DNA from: an uncultured Polycyclovorans sp.
Lineage (GTDB): Bacteria > Pseudomonadota > Gammaproteobacteria > Nevskiales > Nevskiaceae
Length of the DNA: 64,000 nucleotides
Assembly (NCBI GenBank): GCA_936928855.1
Contig: CAKZHZ010000070.1
Coordinates: 23,194 to 87,193, forward strand
Direction: 5' to 3'
The notes beneath the pieces were generated by a model. It did no database searches, was not told the origin of the DNA, and saw nothing but the letters and a program-made list of their open reading frames with translations. A program made the position numbers and the translations under genes. How positions within the stretch are numbered: position 1 is the first letter of the stretch; the number at the start of each line of letters is the position of its first letter. Shown here piece by piece: positions 36,803-44,527 of this stretch.

Positions 36803-37816
36803 ATGGCTTCCCGCACTGTCAAAGCAGCCGCGGTACAGCTGTCGCCGGTTCTCGGCAGTCGTGAGGGCACGATCGGCAAGGTCGTGTCCGCGATTGCCGA
36901 GGCCGCCGCCGCGGGCGCCGAATTGGTCGTGTTCCCTGAAACGGTGGTGCCGTACTACCCCTATTTTTCGTTCATTACCCCGGCAGTGAAGATGGGCGCA
37001 GCGCACCTGGCGCTGTATGAGCAGGCGGTGAGCGTGCCGAGCCCCGCTACGGACCAAGTGGCCACTGCAGCACGTGAATACGGAACGGTGGTGGTACTCG
37101 GAGTCAACGAGCGCGACCACGGCACGCTCTACAACACCCAGCTGGTCTTCGATGCGGATGGCAGCCTGGCGCTGAAACGTCGCAAGATCACTCCGACCTA
37201 TCACGAGCGGATGGTCTGGGGACAAGGCGATGGCGCCGGCCTGAAAACGGTGGACACGGCCATCGGCCGGCTCGGCGCGCTGGCCTGCTGGGAACACTAC
37301 AACCCCCTTGCACGCTACTGCCTGATGGCACAGCACGAGGAGGTGCACTGCTCGCAGTTTCCGGGCTCGCTGGTGGGGCCGATCTTTGCCGAGCAAATGG
37401 AAGTGACCATGCGCCACCACGCGCTGGAATCCGGTTGCTTCGTGGTAAACGCGACGGCGTGGTTGAGTGAGGATCAGATCGGGCAGATAACCGCTGACCC
37501 CGACTTGCAGAAGGCGCTTCGGGGCGGCTGCTACAGCGCCATCATTTCGCCCGAAGGCAAACATCTGTGCGAGCCCCTGCGCGAGAGCGAAGGCATGGTG
37601 ATCGCAGAGCTGGACTTCGCGCTGATCACCAAGCGCAAACGGATGATGGATTCGGTGGGGCACTACGCCCGCCCCGAACTGCTGTCCCTGAATCTCGACG
37701 CGCGTGAAACGGCGCCGCTGCACGGCGCGCCCGCTGGGACGAAGCCCGGCGACTCCCCTTTGAGGACAACACACCATGACCAAGCCCGCGAAAGCTCCGA
37801 GTGCTCAGACGCGTGA
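36803..37816 (+). CDS. nitB: Nit6803-family nitrilase
   Basis: A 337-residue nitrilase that hydrolyses a nitrile to acid and ammonia. The catalytic set is visible: Glu46 in FPETVVPYY, Lys128 in KRRKITPTYHE and Cys162 in ALACWEHYNPLARY. ATG at 36803 is 4 nt after the nitA stop and gives the family length; a much longer in-frame extension upstream is rejected. The C-terminus (about 13 residues) overlaps nitC by 41 nt. The physiological nitrile may be a cyanide adduct or another compound. Confidence 0.92.
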   Translation: MASRTVKAAAVQLSPVLGSREGTIGKVVSAIAEAAAAGAELVVFPETVVPYYPYFSFITPAVKMGAAHLALYEQAVSVPSPATDQVATAAREYGTVVVLGVNERDHGTLYNTQLVFDADGSLALKRRKITPTYHERMVWGQGDGAGLKTVDTAIGRLGALACWEHYNPLARYCLMAQHEEVHCSQFPGSLVGPIFAEQMEVTMRHHALESGCFVVNATAWLSEDQIGQITADPDLQKALRGGCYSAIISPEGKHLCEPLRESEGMVIAELDFALITKRKRMMDSVGHYARPELLSLNLDARETAPLHGAPAGTKPGDSPLRTTHHDQARESSECSDA

Positions 37817-38912
37817 GCTGATCGTCGATCTGCAGTCGCTGGGCGTGCGCCTGGCGGATGAAGACATCGGTGCACCCAGCCGCCGTGGCGGTGCGGGACC
37901 GTCCGATCACAAGTCGGTCACTGTGGATGGGCATACCATCATGGTGCCGGTACACACCGGCTCGGCCGCGCATTCGCCATTCGAGACCAGCCGTTCTGGG
38001 CGTGCCGACGAAGTGTCACTCAAACGTGATGGTCGGGCGGTGGCGACGATCTCCTTTGCGCCGCAGCCGAAATTCATGAAGCTCAGGACCGCGGAGGGCG
38101 TTCCCTACGGCCACATCGCCCAACTGCATGGACGCGATGTGCTGGCCACCACAGTGCTGCAGACCTGTGTCCGCTATGGGCGCCGCGAGACCTCCTGCCA
38201 GTTCTGTTCCATCGGCGAGTCACTGGCGGCCGGACGAACCGTCAATCGCAAGACACCGGCGCAGCTGGCCGAGGTGGCGAAAGCGGCCGTGACGCTCGAC
38301 GGAGTCAGGCACATGGTGATGACTACCGGCACGCCCAACTTCACCGACCGCGGCGCCGAGATTCTGTGCGAATCGGCTGCGGCGGTAAGGGCCGTGGTGG
38401 ACCTGCCCATTCAGGCACAGTGCGAGCCGCCGGATGACCCGGCCTGGTTTCAACGCCTGAAGGCCGCCGGGGTGGACAGCCTGGGCATGCACCTGGAGGC
38501 GGTAACGCCTGAGGTGCGAGCGCGCATCATGCCCGGCAAGGCCAGCGTCAGCCTTGATCAGTACATGACCGCCTTTGCCGATGCCGTGAAGGTCTTCGGC
38601 CGGGGACAGGTGAGCACCTACATTCTTGCCGGCCTTGGCGATACCCGAGAGGCCATCCTGCAGATGAGTGAGCGGCTGATCGCACTTGGCGTCTACCCGT
38701 TTGTGGTGCCGTTCGTGCCGAATTCCGGCACGCCACTGGCCGATCACCCCGCGCCCAGCGCGCTCTTCATGCGGTCGATCCTGCTGCCGCTGGGTCGGAT
38801 GCTGGTGGACGGCGGCTTGCGATCCGCCGATATCAAGGCGGGCTGCGGCCGCTGCGGCGCCTGTTCTTCGCTGGCGGCGTTTGAGTCCCCGGCCGCGGTG
38901 GGTGTGTCCTGA
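37776..38912 (+). CDS. nitC: NitC, MSMEG_0568-family radical SAM protein
   Basis: A 378-residue radical SAM enzyme. Cysteines at 131, 141 and 144 (C-x9-C-x2-C, with CQFCSIG) presumably hold the iron-sulphur cluster. This spacing is wider than the common C-x3-C-x2-C. A C-terminal CGRCGACSS may bind a second metal. The central part (PIQAQCEPPDDPAWFQRLKA, then GVDSLGMHLEAV) resembles biotin-synthase-like barrels. The ATG at 37776 follows GAGGA and overlaps nitB. The reaction is not known from sequence. Confidence 0.87.
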   Translation: MTKPAKAPSAQTRELIVDLQSLGVRLADEDIGAPSRRGGAGPSDHKSVTVDGHTIMVPVHTGSAAHSPFETSRSGRADEVSLKRDGRAVATISFAPQPKFMKLRTAEGVPYGHIAQLHGRDVLATTVLQTCVRYGRRETSCQFCSIGESLAAGRTVNRKTPAQLAEVAKAAVTLDGVRHMVMTTGTPNFTDRGAEILCESAAAVRAVVDLPIQAQCEPPDDPAWFQRLKAAGVDSLGMHLEAVTPEVRARIMPGKASVSLDQYMTAFADAVKVFGRGQVSTYILAGLGDTREAILQMSERLIALGVYPFVVPFVPNSGTPLADHPAPSALFMRSILLPLGRMLVDGGLRSADIKAGCGRCGACSSLAAFESPAAVGVS

Positions 38913-38915
38913 GCC

Positions 38916-39467
38916 ATGTTGCTGCCCGTGCCCCCCTTTATGCCCGGCGAGTACAGCATCAAGCATGTTGCTGCGGATTGGGAGCGAAAGGCCTGCGCCG
39001 CCCTGCGCCGGCAGGTGTTCTGCACCGAGCAACGGCTGTTCGACGCGGACGATCGCGACACCATTGACGACCACGCGCTGCCAATCGCGGCAATTGCCCG
39101 GGTCGCGGGCATCGGCGAGCGGGTTGTCGGCACTGTGCGTATTCATCGGCCTGAGGCCAACGATGATTCCGGTCTGTGGTTCGGCTCGCGCCTCGCGGTG
39201 CTCCCCGAATACCGGCACAGCGCCTGGATAGGAACTGAACTGATTCACCATGCAGTGCGTACCGCACGGGCACGCGGATGCCGACGATTTTTGGCGCAAG
39301 TACAGGTGCAGAACGTGAAACTGTTCGAACACCTTGACTGGGTTGGACTGGCATCAAGGCAGATCTGCGGCCGCCCGCATGTGCTGATGCAGGCATCGCT
39401 CGATCACTATCCTCCGCGCACCTTCGACGAGGTGGTGTTTGCGGTACAGGCCCGGGTGGCGGCGTGA
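38916..39467 (+). CDS. nitD: NitD, GNAT-family acetyltransferase
   Basis: A 183-residue GNAT protein of the MSMEG_0567/Sll0786 type. The acetyl-CoA-binding region is around GSRLAVLPEYRHSAWIGTELI near residue 95, after ERVVGTVRIHR. The C-terminal half (HLDWVGLASRQICGRPHVLM) completes the fold. ATG lies 3 nt after the nitC stop. The next gene starts in its stop codon. The acyl acceptor is unknown, presumably an amino intermediate of the Nit1C pathway. Confidence 0.86.
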   Translation: MLLPVPPFMPGEYSIKHVAADWERKACAALRRQVFCTEQRLFDADDRDTIDDHALPIAAIARVAGIGERVVGTVRIHRPEANDDSGLWFGSRLAVLPEYRHSAWIGTELIHHAVRTARARGCRRFLAQVQVQNVKLFEHLDWVGLASRQICGRPHVLMQASLDHYPPRTFDEVVFAVQARVAA

Positions 39468-40465
39468 TGTCGGCGCCGGACCTGAACGATCTTGTCGCCG
39501 CCTTGCGTGAGGGCAACGGCGTGGCGCACAAGCGCGACATCGCGGCGGTGGTCGGCGCGCTGGGCATCGGCGGCGACAGCGCGATAGCCGTCGGCGATGA
39601 TTGCGCCGCCATCGCGCAACCAGGCGCGGCCGGCCATTTGCTGCTGGCCATCGAGGGTTTCATCCCCCACTTCGTCGAGGCTGACCCCTGGTTCGCCGGC
39701 TGGTGCGGCGTGATGGTCAATGTCTCAGATGTGTACGCCATGGGGGGGCGCCCTACCGCCATCGTCAATGCCCTGTGGGGCCGCGGCGACGACCGCACCG
39801 GTCGCCTGCTCGACGGTATGCGCGCGGCAGCACGCTGTTATCAGGTGCCGATGGTGGGCGGACACAGCAACCTGCGCTGCGAGGAGGATCAACTGGCCGT
39901 CGCCATCCTCGGGCATGCCACACGTTTGCTCACCAGTTTCGATGCCAGACCGGGCGATCGACTGCTGGTTGCGCTCGACCTTCGGGGCGCCTACCGCCCA
40001 CCTTTCGCGCACTGGAACTGCACCACCGATGTCGACCCCGCCCGGCTGCGTGCCGACCTCGACCTGCTGCCGATGCTGGCAGAGGCCGGGCTGTGCCGCA
40101 GCGCCAAGGACATCTCCCAGGCTGGCGTGCTGGGCACCCTGATGATGCTGATGGAATGCTCCGGCGTCGGCGCACGGATCGCGGTGGACAACGTGCCGCG
40201 GCCGCCAGGCGTCGATCCGCTTCGCTGGCTGACGACGACCTTCCCCAGCTACGGCTTCGTGATGGCGGTGAACGCACGCCATTGCGATGCGGTGATCCGA
40301 TGCTTTGCCGACCGCGGCCTGGTCTGTGCCGACGTGGGTTGCTGTGACGACTCGGCGCAACTGCATGTGGAGCGCGCCGGCGCATCACGGCTCGCCTGGG
40401 ACTTCACTCTGGATGCGCTCACCGGCTGCGCCCCCAATGCACACAAGGAGGCTCTCGATGCCTGA
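39467..40465 (+). CDS. nitE: NitE, AIR synthase-like protein
   Basis: A 332-residue protein of the PurM/SelD/HypE (AIR synthase-related) superfamily, Sll0787 type. An ATP-binding N-terminal half includes GDDCAAIAQPGAAG and the DVYAMGGRPTAIVNALWG segment. The C-terminal half includes AKDISQAGVLGTLMMLMECSGVG. ATG at 39467 overlaps the nitD stop (TGATG); a GTG one codon earlier is possible. Superfamily members use ATP to activate an oxygen for amination or ring closure. The substrate here is unknown. Confidence 0.87.
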   Translation: MSAPDLNDLVAALREGNGVAHKRDIAAVVGALGIGGDSAIAVGDDCAAIAQPGAAGHLLLAIEGFIPHFVEADPWFAGWCGVMVNVSDVYAMGGRPTAIVNALWGRGDDRTGRLLDGMRAAARCYQVPMVGGHSNLRCEEDQLAVAILGHATRLLTSFDARPGDRLLVALDLRGAYRPPFAHWNCTTDVDPARLRADLDLLPMLAEAGLCRSAKDISQAGVLGTLMMLMECSGVGARIAVDNVPRPPGVDPLRWLTTTFPSYGFVMAVNARHCDAVIRCFADRGLVCADVGCCDDSAQLHVERAGASRLAWDFTLDALTGCAPNAHKEALDA

Positions 40466-40760
40466 AGTTCGATTTCGCGTGCGCTGGCCGGACCAGCGCG
40501 AAAGCCTGTGTTACTCCCCATCCAGCACGATCAAGGATGCCCTGAAGTTGCAGCACCCCTATCGCGTGGATGCCTTTGTCGAGTGCTGCACCGCAGCGCT
40601 GGAGCATGCCAGCGAGCGGGTCGCTCGCAAGTACGGCATGGGCTGCGGCCAGGCGCTGGCCCAGATCGACCGCATTCGCCGTGAGGCGCAGCCCTTTGTG
40701 ACCGATCCGCAGGCACGGATTGTCGTGGAAAGTTTTGAGGAGGACGCCCCCCATGTCTGA
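40458..40760 (+). CDS. nitF: NitF, MSMEG_0570-family small protein
   Basis: A 100-residue soluble protein conserved in Nit1C clusters. It begins MPEVRFRVRWPDQRESLCYS and has three cysteines (SLCYS and VECCTAAL) and a fourth in GMGCGQALAQI. ATG at 40458 follows AGGAG and overlaps the nitE stop by 8 nt. An apparent longer frame upstream is only a shadow of nitE. Its function is unknown. The family is linked to nitrogen-starvation responses. Confidence 0.83.
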   Translation: MPEVRFRVRWPDQRESLCYSPSSTIKDALKLQHPYRVDAFVECCTAALEHASERVARKYGMGCGQALAQIDRIRREAQPFVTDPQARIVVESFEEDAPHV

Positions 40761-42075
40761 GTCGTGGAATGAAGCTGCACTGGACCCCGCCGAAATGGGC
40801 TTCGTCGGCGAGCGCCGTGTCTCGGTGGTCGTGGTGGGCGGCGGGCAGGCAGGCCTGTCGATGAGCTGGCACCTGAAAAAAGCAGGGATCGACCACGTCG
40901 TGTTCGAGCGCAAGCGCTGCTTCAGCGAGTGGCGGCAGGCGCGCTGGGACTCGTTCTGCCTGGTCACGCCCAATTGGCAATGCCGCCTTCCCGGCTTTCG
41001 CTATGACCACGAATACGGCGGCACCGATTCCCAGGGCTTCATGCTCAAGGACCAGATCGTTGACTATCTGGATGCCTACCGCGCGAGCTTCGACCCGCCA
41101 GTTCTGGAAGGCGTGGAAGTGCGATCGGTGCGGCCCACGCGTCAGGGGCATTTTCATGTGCGAACCAGCGCTGGCGACTATCTGGCCGGTCAGGTGGTGA
41201 TTGCCAACGGGGTGTACTCCGAGCCCATCATTCCGCGTAGCGCCGAGCGCCTGCCGGACGAAATCCTGCAACTGCATTCGTCCAGCTATCGCAATCCGGA
41301 ATCGCTGCAGGACGGCGCAACGCTGGTGGTTGGCAGTGGTCAGTCAGGCTGCCAGATCGCCGAGGACCTTCACATTGCCGGCCGCGACGTGCACCTGTGC
41401 GTGGGCAGCGCGCCGCGCTCGCCGCGTGTGTACCGTGGCCGCGAGGTTACGGACTGGCTGACCGATTCAGGCTACTACGACATCCCCATCGACCGGCACC
41501 CGCAGGGCGAAGCCGTACGGCACAAGACCAACCACTACCTCACCGGCCGCGATGGTGGGCGTGAGATCGACCTGCGGCAACGTGCAGTGGAGGGCATGAA
41601 GCTCTATGGCAGTTTCGCGGACGTACACGGCGGGCATCTGCACTTCAAGCCGGACCTGAGCCGGAACCTCGATCGCGCAGATGCCTCCTACAACGGCATC
41701 CGCACGCTGGTGGATCAGTACATCCGGCAGGCGGGCATCGAAGCGCCGGTTGAACCACCCTATACCCCGCCCTGGGCACCATCGCAGGACGTGCTGGAAC
41801 TGGACTATATGGCAGCCGGCATCCGCAATATCGTCTGGGCCATTGGCTTTGTTCCCGACTATGCCTGGGCCGAGTTGCCGGTCTTCAGCGGACAGGGGCG
41901 GCCGTTACATCAGCGAGGCGTATCCGCCATGCCCGGGGTCTACTTTCTGGGCCTTTCGTGGCAGAACACCTGGGGCTCGGGGCGCTTCGCCGATGTCGGC
42001 AAGGACGCTGAATACCTGCTGGGTTTCATCCAGCGACATGTTGCCGCAAGGTCACCGCGCCTGCAGGCCGCTTGA
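40753..42075 (+). CDS. nitG: NitG, MSMEG_0569-family flavin-dependent oxidoreductase
   Basis: A 440-residue flavoprotein monooxygenase-like enzyme. The FAD-binding VVVVGGGQAGLSMSWHL is near residue 20 and a second Rossmann motif, LVVGSGQSGCQIAEDL, near 190, as in flavin-containing/Baeyer-Villiger-type oxygenases. ATG at 40753 follows GAGGAGG and overlaps the nitF stop. It closes the seven-gene cluster and probably uses NAD(P)H and O2. The product is unknown. The next gene is on the opposite strand, with a REP unit between. Confidence 0.88.
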   Translation: MSESWNEAALDPAEMGFVGERRVSVVVVGGGQAGLSMSWHLKKAGIDHVVFERKRCFSEWRQARWDSFCLVTPNWQCRLPGFRYDHEYGGTDSQGFMLKDQIVDYLDAYRASFDPPVLEGVEVRSVRPTRQGHFHVRTSAGDYLAGQVVIANGVYSEPIIPRSAERLPDEILQLHSSSYRNPESLQDGATLVVGSGQSGCQIAEDLHIAGRDVHLCVGSAPRSPRVYRGREVTDWLTDSGYYDIPIDRHPQGEAVRHKTNHYLTGRDGGREIDLRQRAVEGMKLYGSFADVHGGHLHFKPDLSRNLDRADASYNGIRTLVDQYIRQAGIEAPVEPPYTPPWAPSQDVLELDYMAAGIRNIVWAIGFVPDYAWAELPVFSGQGRPLHQRGVSAMPGVYFLGLSWQNTWGSGRFADVGKDAEYLLGFIQRHVAARSPRLQAA

Positions 42076-42100
42076 GCACAACAGACAGGACGGATCAGCC

Positions 42101-42169
42101 CCCGCACGTGATGCGGGTCCCGCTGCAACGGTTGGAGCATCGATGCCCGATCGGACGCGGGCATGACGG
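42101..42169 (-). repeat. REP-like unit 5, diverged and inverted
   Basis: Read on the minus strand it has the same layout as the other units: CGTCATGCCCG, a second TCGGGCAT half, then GCGGGACCCGCATCACGTGCGGG in place of the standard second palindrome. It lies between the convergent nitG and fecR genes and is the only unit in this orientation. Confidence 0.6.
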
Positions 42170-42187
42170 CGGCAGACCTGCGCGACC

Positions 42188-43330
42188 CTACCCTTCCACA
42201 TGTCCCAGCACGATCTGCTGACGGTCGACTGCCACCACCCGTACCGGAAGATAGACGGTGAGCATATTGACGAAGTTGCGGGTGTCGCTGGTGTTGAAGG
42301 CACCGCTCACACGCATGTCGTGCAGGCGCGGGTCCTGCAACAGGAGCTGGCGGCGGCTGTAACGGTTGAGTTCGGCCACGGCAGCCTGCAGGGGCTCGTT
42401 CTCGAAGATGATCTGCCCCTGCCGCCAGGCAGTGGTGCGTGCGGGGTTGGCAGATTCGACCACCGGCGCGGTGCGGGCCTGTGCGATCAGGCGCTCACCG
42501 GGCGAAAGGACCGTGCCGGGTGAGGCCGCGTCTTCGGCGGGCACAGGGGTCTCCGTTCGGGGCCTGGCAGGGTTCGTCGCGGGTGGCGTGTCGTGGGCTG
42601 CCGCACGCTCGACGACCTCGACCTTGCCTTCGATGAGCGTGACTTCCAGCCGCTCGGGGTCCAGACGCACGTCGAACACGGTGCCGAGGGCGGTGATGGT
42701 GCTGTGACCGGCGTGTACACGGAAAGGCCGCATGCGATCACGGGCCACCTCGAACAAGGCTTCGCCCGAGAGCAGGCGCACGGTGCGCGACTGCGACTGC
42801 AGGTCCACCACGGCACGGGTGGCGGTGTTGAGGGTGAGCGTACTGCCATCGGCCAGGGCCACCGTACGGCGCTCGCCGATGTCGGTGCGGTAGTAGCTGT
42901 GACCGGCCAGCACGGTGCGTGCGTGTTCGGGCAGGTACTGCAGGCGATCCCAGCGCCCACCGCTGTAGAACCCCAGACTGAAAGCCACCGCACAGAATCC
43001 GGCGGCGGCGGCCACGGCGAGGGTCAGCCTGCGGCGGCGCTGGCGCCGACGCGCATGCCGCGCGGTCGCGGCCACACGCGCCAGGGTTTCGTTTTCGAGG
43101 TCCAGCAGAACGCGGTGCCGTCCGGCCGCACGCGCCTGCTGGTAGGCGCGGTCGATACGCGCGAAGGCAGCGGCATTGGCGGGGTCGGTGTCGCACCACT
43201 GTCGGCAGGCCGCGCGCAGGGCCAGATCGTCCGGCGCGGCGCCGAGGGCGTCACTCCAGGCCGCGGCCTGGCTGTCGGGGTGGCTGGGGTTGTCGCCCAG
43301 CGCCTGGGGGATTCGGGAAGTTGTGTTCAT
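42188..43330 (-). CDS. fecR: FecR-family anti-sigma/transmembrane regulator
   Basis: A 380-residue FecR-type protein. The N-terminal cytoplasmic region (RAACRQWCDTDPANAAAFARI) is of the DUF4880 type and binds the sigma factor. A basic stretch and one membrane helix (LTLAVAAAAGFCAVAFSLGF) follow, then the periplasmic FecR domain (GERRTVALADGSTLTLNTAT to TALGTVFDVRL) and a C-terminal STN-contacting part. ATG at 43330 lies 7 nt after the fecI stop; a longer reading through fecI is rejected. No receptor adjoins it. The nearest STN receptor is at 30590-34426. Confidence 0.9.
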   Translation of the reverse strand: MNTTSRIPQALGDNPSHPDSQAAAWSDALGAAPDDLALRAACRQWCDTDPANAAAFARIDRAYQQARAAGRHRVLLDLENETLARVAATARHARRRQRRRRLTLAVAAAAGFCAVAFSLGFYSGGRWDRLQYLPEHARTVLAGHSYYRTDIGERRTVALADGSTLTLNTATRAVVDLQSQSRTVRLLSGEALFEVARDRMRPFRVHAGHSTITALGTVFDVRLDPERLEVTLIEGKVEVVERAAAHDTPPATNPARPRTETPVPAEDAASPGTVLSPGERLIAQARTAPVVESANPARTTAWRQGQIIFENEPLQAAVAELNRYSRRQLLLQDPRLHDMRVSGAFNTSDTRNFVNMLTVYLPVRVVAVDRQQIVLGHVEG

Positions 43331-43337
43331 GGCGAAG

Positions 43338-43895
43338 TCAGCCCCCTTGCAACGCTTGGGCCAGGTGTTTGAGGGCACGGTCCATGTGGTTGTGGGCACT
43401 GCGTCGTGAAATGCCGAGCATGTCGGCCACTTCGTCGTGTTTGCGGTTGCGGATGCCGCGCAGGAAGAAGACATCGCGTGTAAGCGCCGGCAGTTCGCGC
43501 AAGGCGGCGGCAATGCGCTCGATGTCCTCCTCGCCCATGGCGATACGCTCGGGGGACAGCTCACTGACCAGCAGGTGGGCCTCCTCGTCGAAGGATTCGT
43601 GATGATCGGCCTGCCGCACCTTGCGCCGGCGCCCCTGGTCGCAAAGCACATTGGCGGCCACCTGGAAAAGGTACTGCTGGACCTTTTCGATGGGGCTGCC
43701 GCTGGCGCGCTGCAGCAGCTGGACGAACACTTCCTGGACGAGGTCGTCGATATCGGCCGGGTTGCGGACACGGGTGGCGAAAAACCCGCGCAAGGCCGGG
43801 CGAAACCGACGCACGATGCCATCCCAGTGGGCGGCATCATCCGCCCCCAGGCCGGTATGGCCCAATGCGGCATCCATCGGCCCCGGTGGCTTCAT
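43338..43895 (-). CDS. fecI: ECF sigma factor, FecI type
   Basis: A 185-residue ECF sigma factor. Region 2 reads GFFATRVRNPADIDDLVQEVFVQLLQRA, and region 4 reads LRELPALTRDVFFLRGIRNRKH followed by ISRRSAHNHMDRALKHLAQAL. The ATG at 43895 has an excellent GGAGGAG just upstream and is preferred to an ATG five codons earlier that overlaps that site. It is cotranscribed with fecR and is divergent from the RND gene. It probably activates a receptor gene in response to a surface signal. Confidence 0.9.
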   Translation of the reverse strand: MKPPGPMDAALGHTGLGADDAAHWDGIVRRFRPALRGFFATRVRNPADIDDLVQEVFVQLLQRASGSPIEKVQQYLFQVAANVLCDQGRRRKVRQADHHESFDEEAHLLVSELSPERIAMGEEDIERIAAALRELPALTRDVFFLRGIRNRKHDEVADMLGISRRSAHNHMDRALKHLAQALQGG

Positions 43896-43932
43896 CTCGG
43901 TCTCCTCCATGATCCGCGGCTGCGGAGGCAGG

Positions 43933-43975
43933 CTACGCCCCCGCCCGCAGGCCGGGCAACCGCGCGGGGGCGTAG
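43933..43975. promoter_or_regulatory. 12-bp perfect inverted repeat upstream of fecI
   Basis: CTACGCCCCCGC (43933-43944) and GCGGGGGCGTAG (43964-43975) are perfect complements around 19 nt, which themselves contain a smaller GCCCG/CGGGC hairpin. It ends 37 nt before the fecI ATG. It may be a leader hairpin or an operator. The promoter itself was not identified. Confidence 0.45.
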
Positions 43976-44053
43976 TGCCGTATCAAAGCGTTAAGACGCA
44001 ATCGGGAGGGAAATGGGCAAGGTGGTGGCGGCCGGGGTGGCGCCTTCTGGCAC

Positions 44054-44397
44054 CGTCATGCCCGACGTGATCGGGCATCCAGATGCCCACCGTCGTAGCT
44101 GGATCCCGGCTCAAGGCCGGGATGACGGTCCCTCCCAAGCCCAGGTCATGCCCGACTTGATCGGGCATCCAGACGTCCACCGTCGCAGCTGGATCCCGGC
44201 TCAAGGCCGGGATGACGGTCCCTTCCAAGCCCACGTCATGCCCGACTTGATCGGGCATCCACGCGCCCACCGTCGTAGATGGATCCCGCCTCAAGGGCGG
44301 GATGACGGCCCCTTCCAAGCCCAGGTCATGCCCGACTTGATCGGGCATCCACGCGCCCACCGTCGTAGATGGATCCCGGCTCAAGGCCGGGATGACG
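44054..44397. repeat. REP-like repeat cluster 3, four units with 90-bp period
   Basis: Four units start at about 44054, 44144, 44234 and 44324, so the 74-bp unit plus a 16- to 17-bp linker is tandemly repeated. Third-unit changes are compensatory (CCCGCCTCAAGGGCGGG), keeping the palindrome. It lies between divergent fecI and RND genes. The remaining bases to 44527 show no clear promoter. Confidence 0.85.
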
Positions 44398-44527
44398 GTT
44401 CCTACCCAGCGGACCCGCGACTGTCGCTAGGGCCAAGGCGGGTGGCGTGGTTCCGGGTAGGATGGGCCGCGCGTTCAATCCGGCAAGGATGCCCAATGCC
44501 ATTGCGGCCCCCATCGCGAATCTCTTC

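Noticed and set aside
42188..43873. A single long fused protein covering fecI and fecR
   Set aside because: The first part is an off-frame reading of fecI. Conserved FecR sequence and a good start begin only at 43330.
44054..44397. A CRISPR-like array
   Set aside because: The 90-bp period has long palindromic repeats and very short, similar linkers, with no unique spacers and no cas genes. It is a REP cluster.
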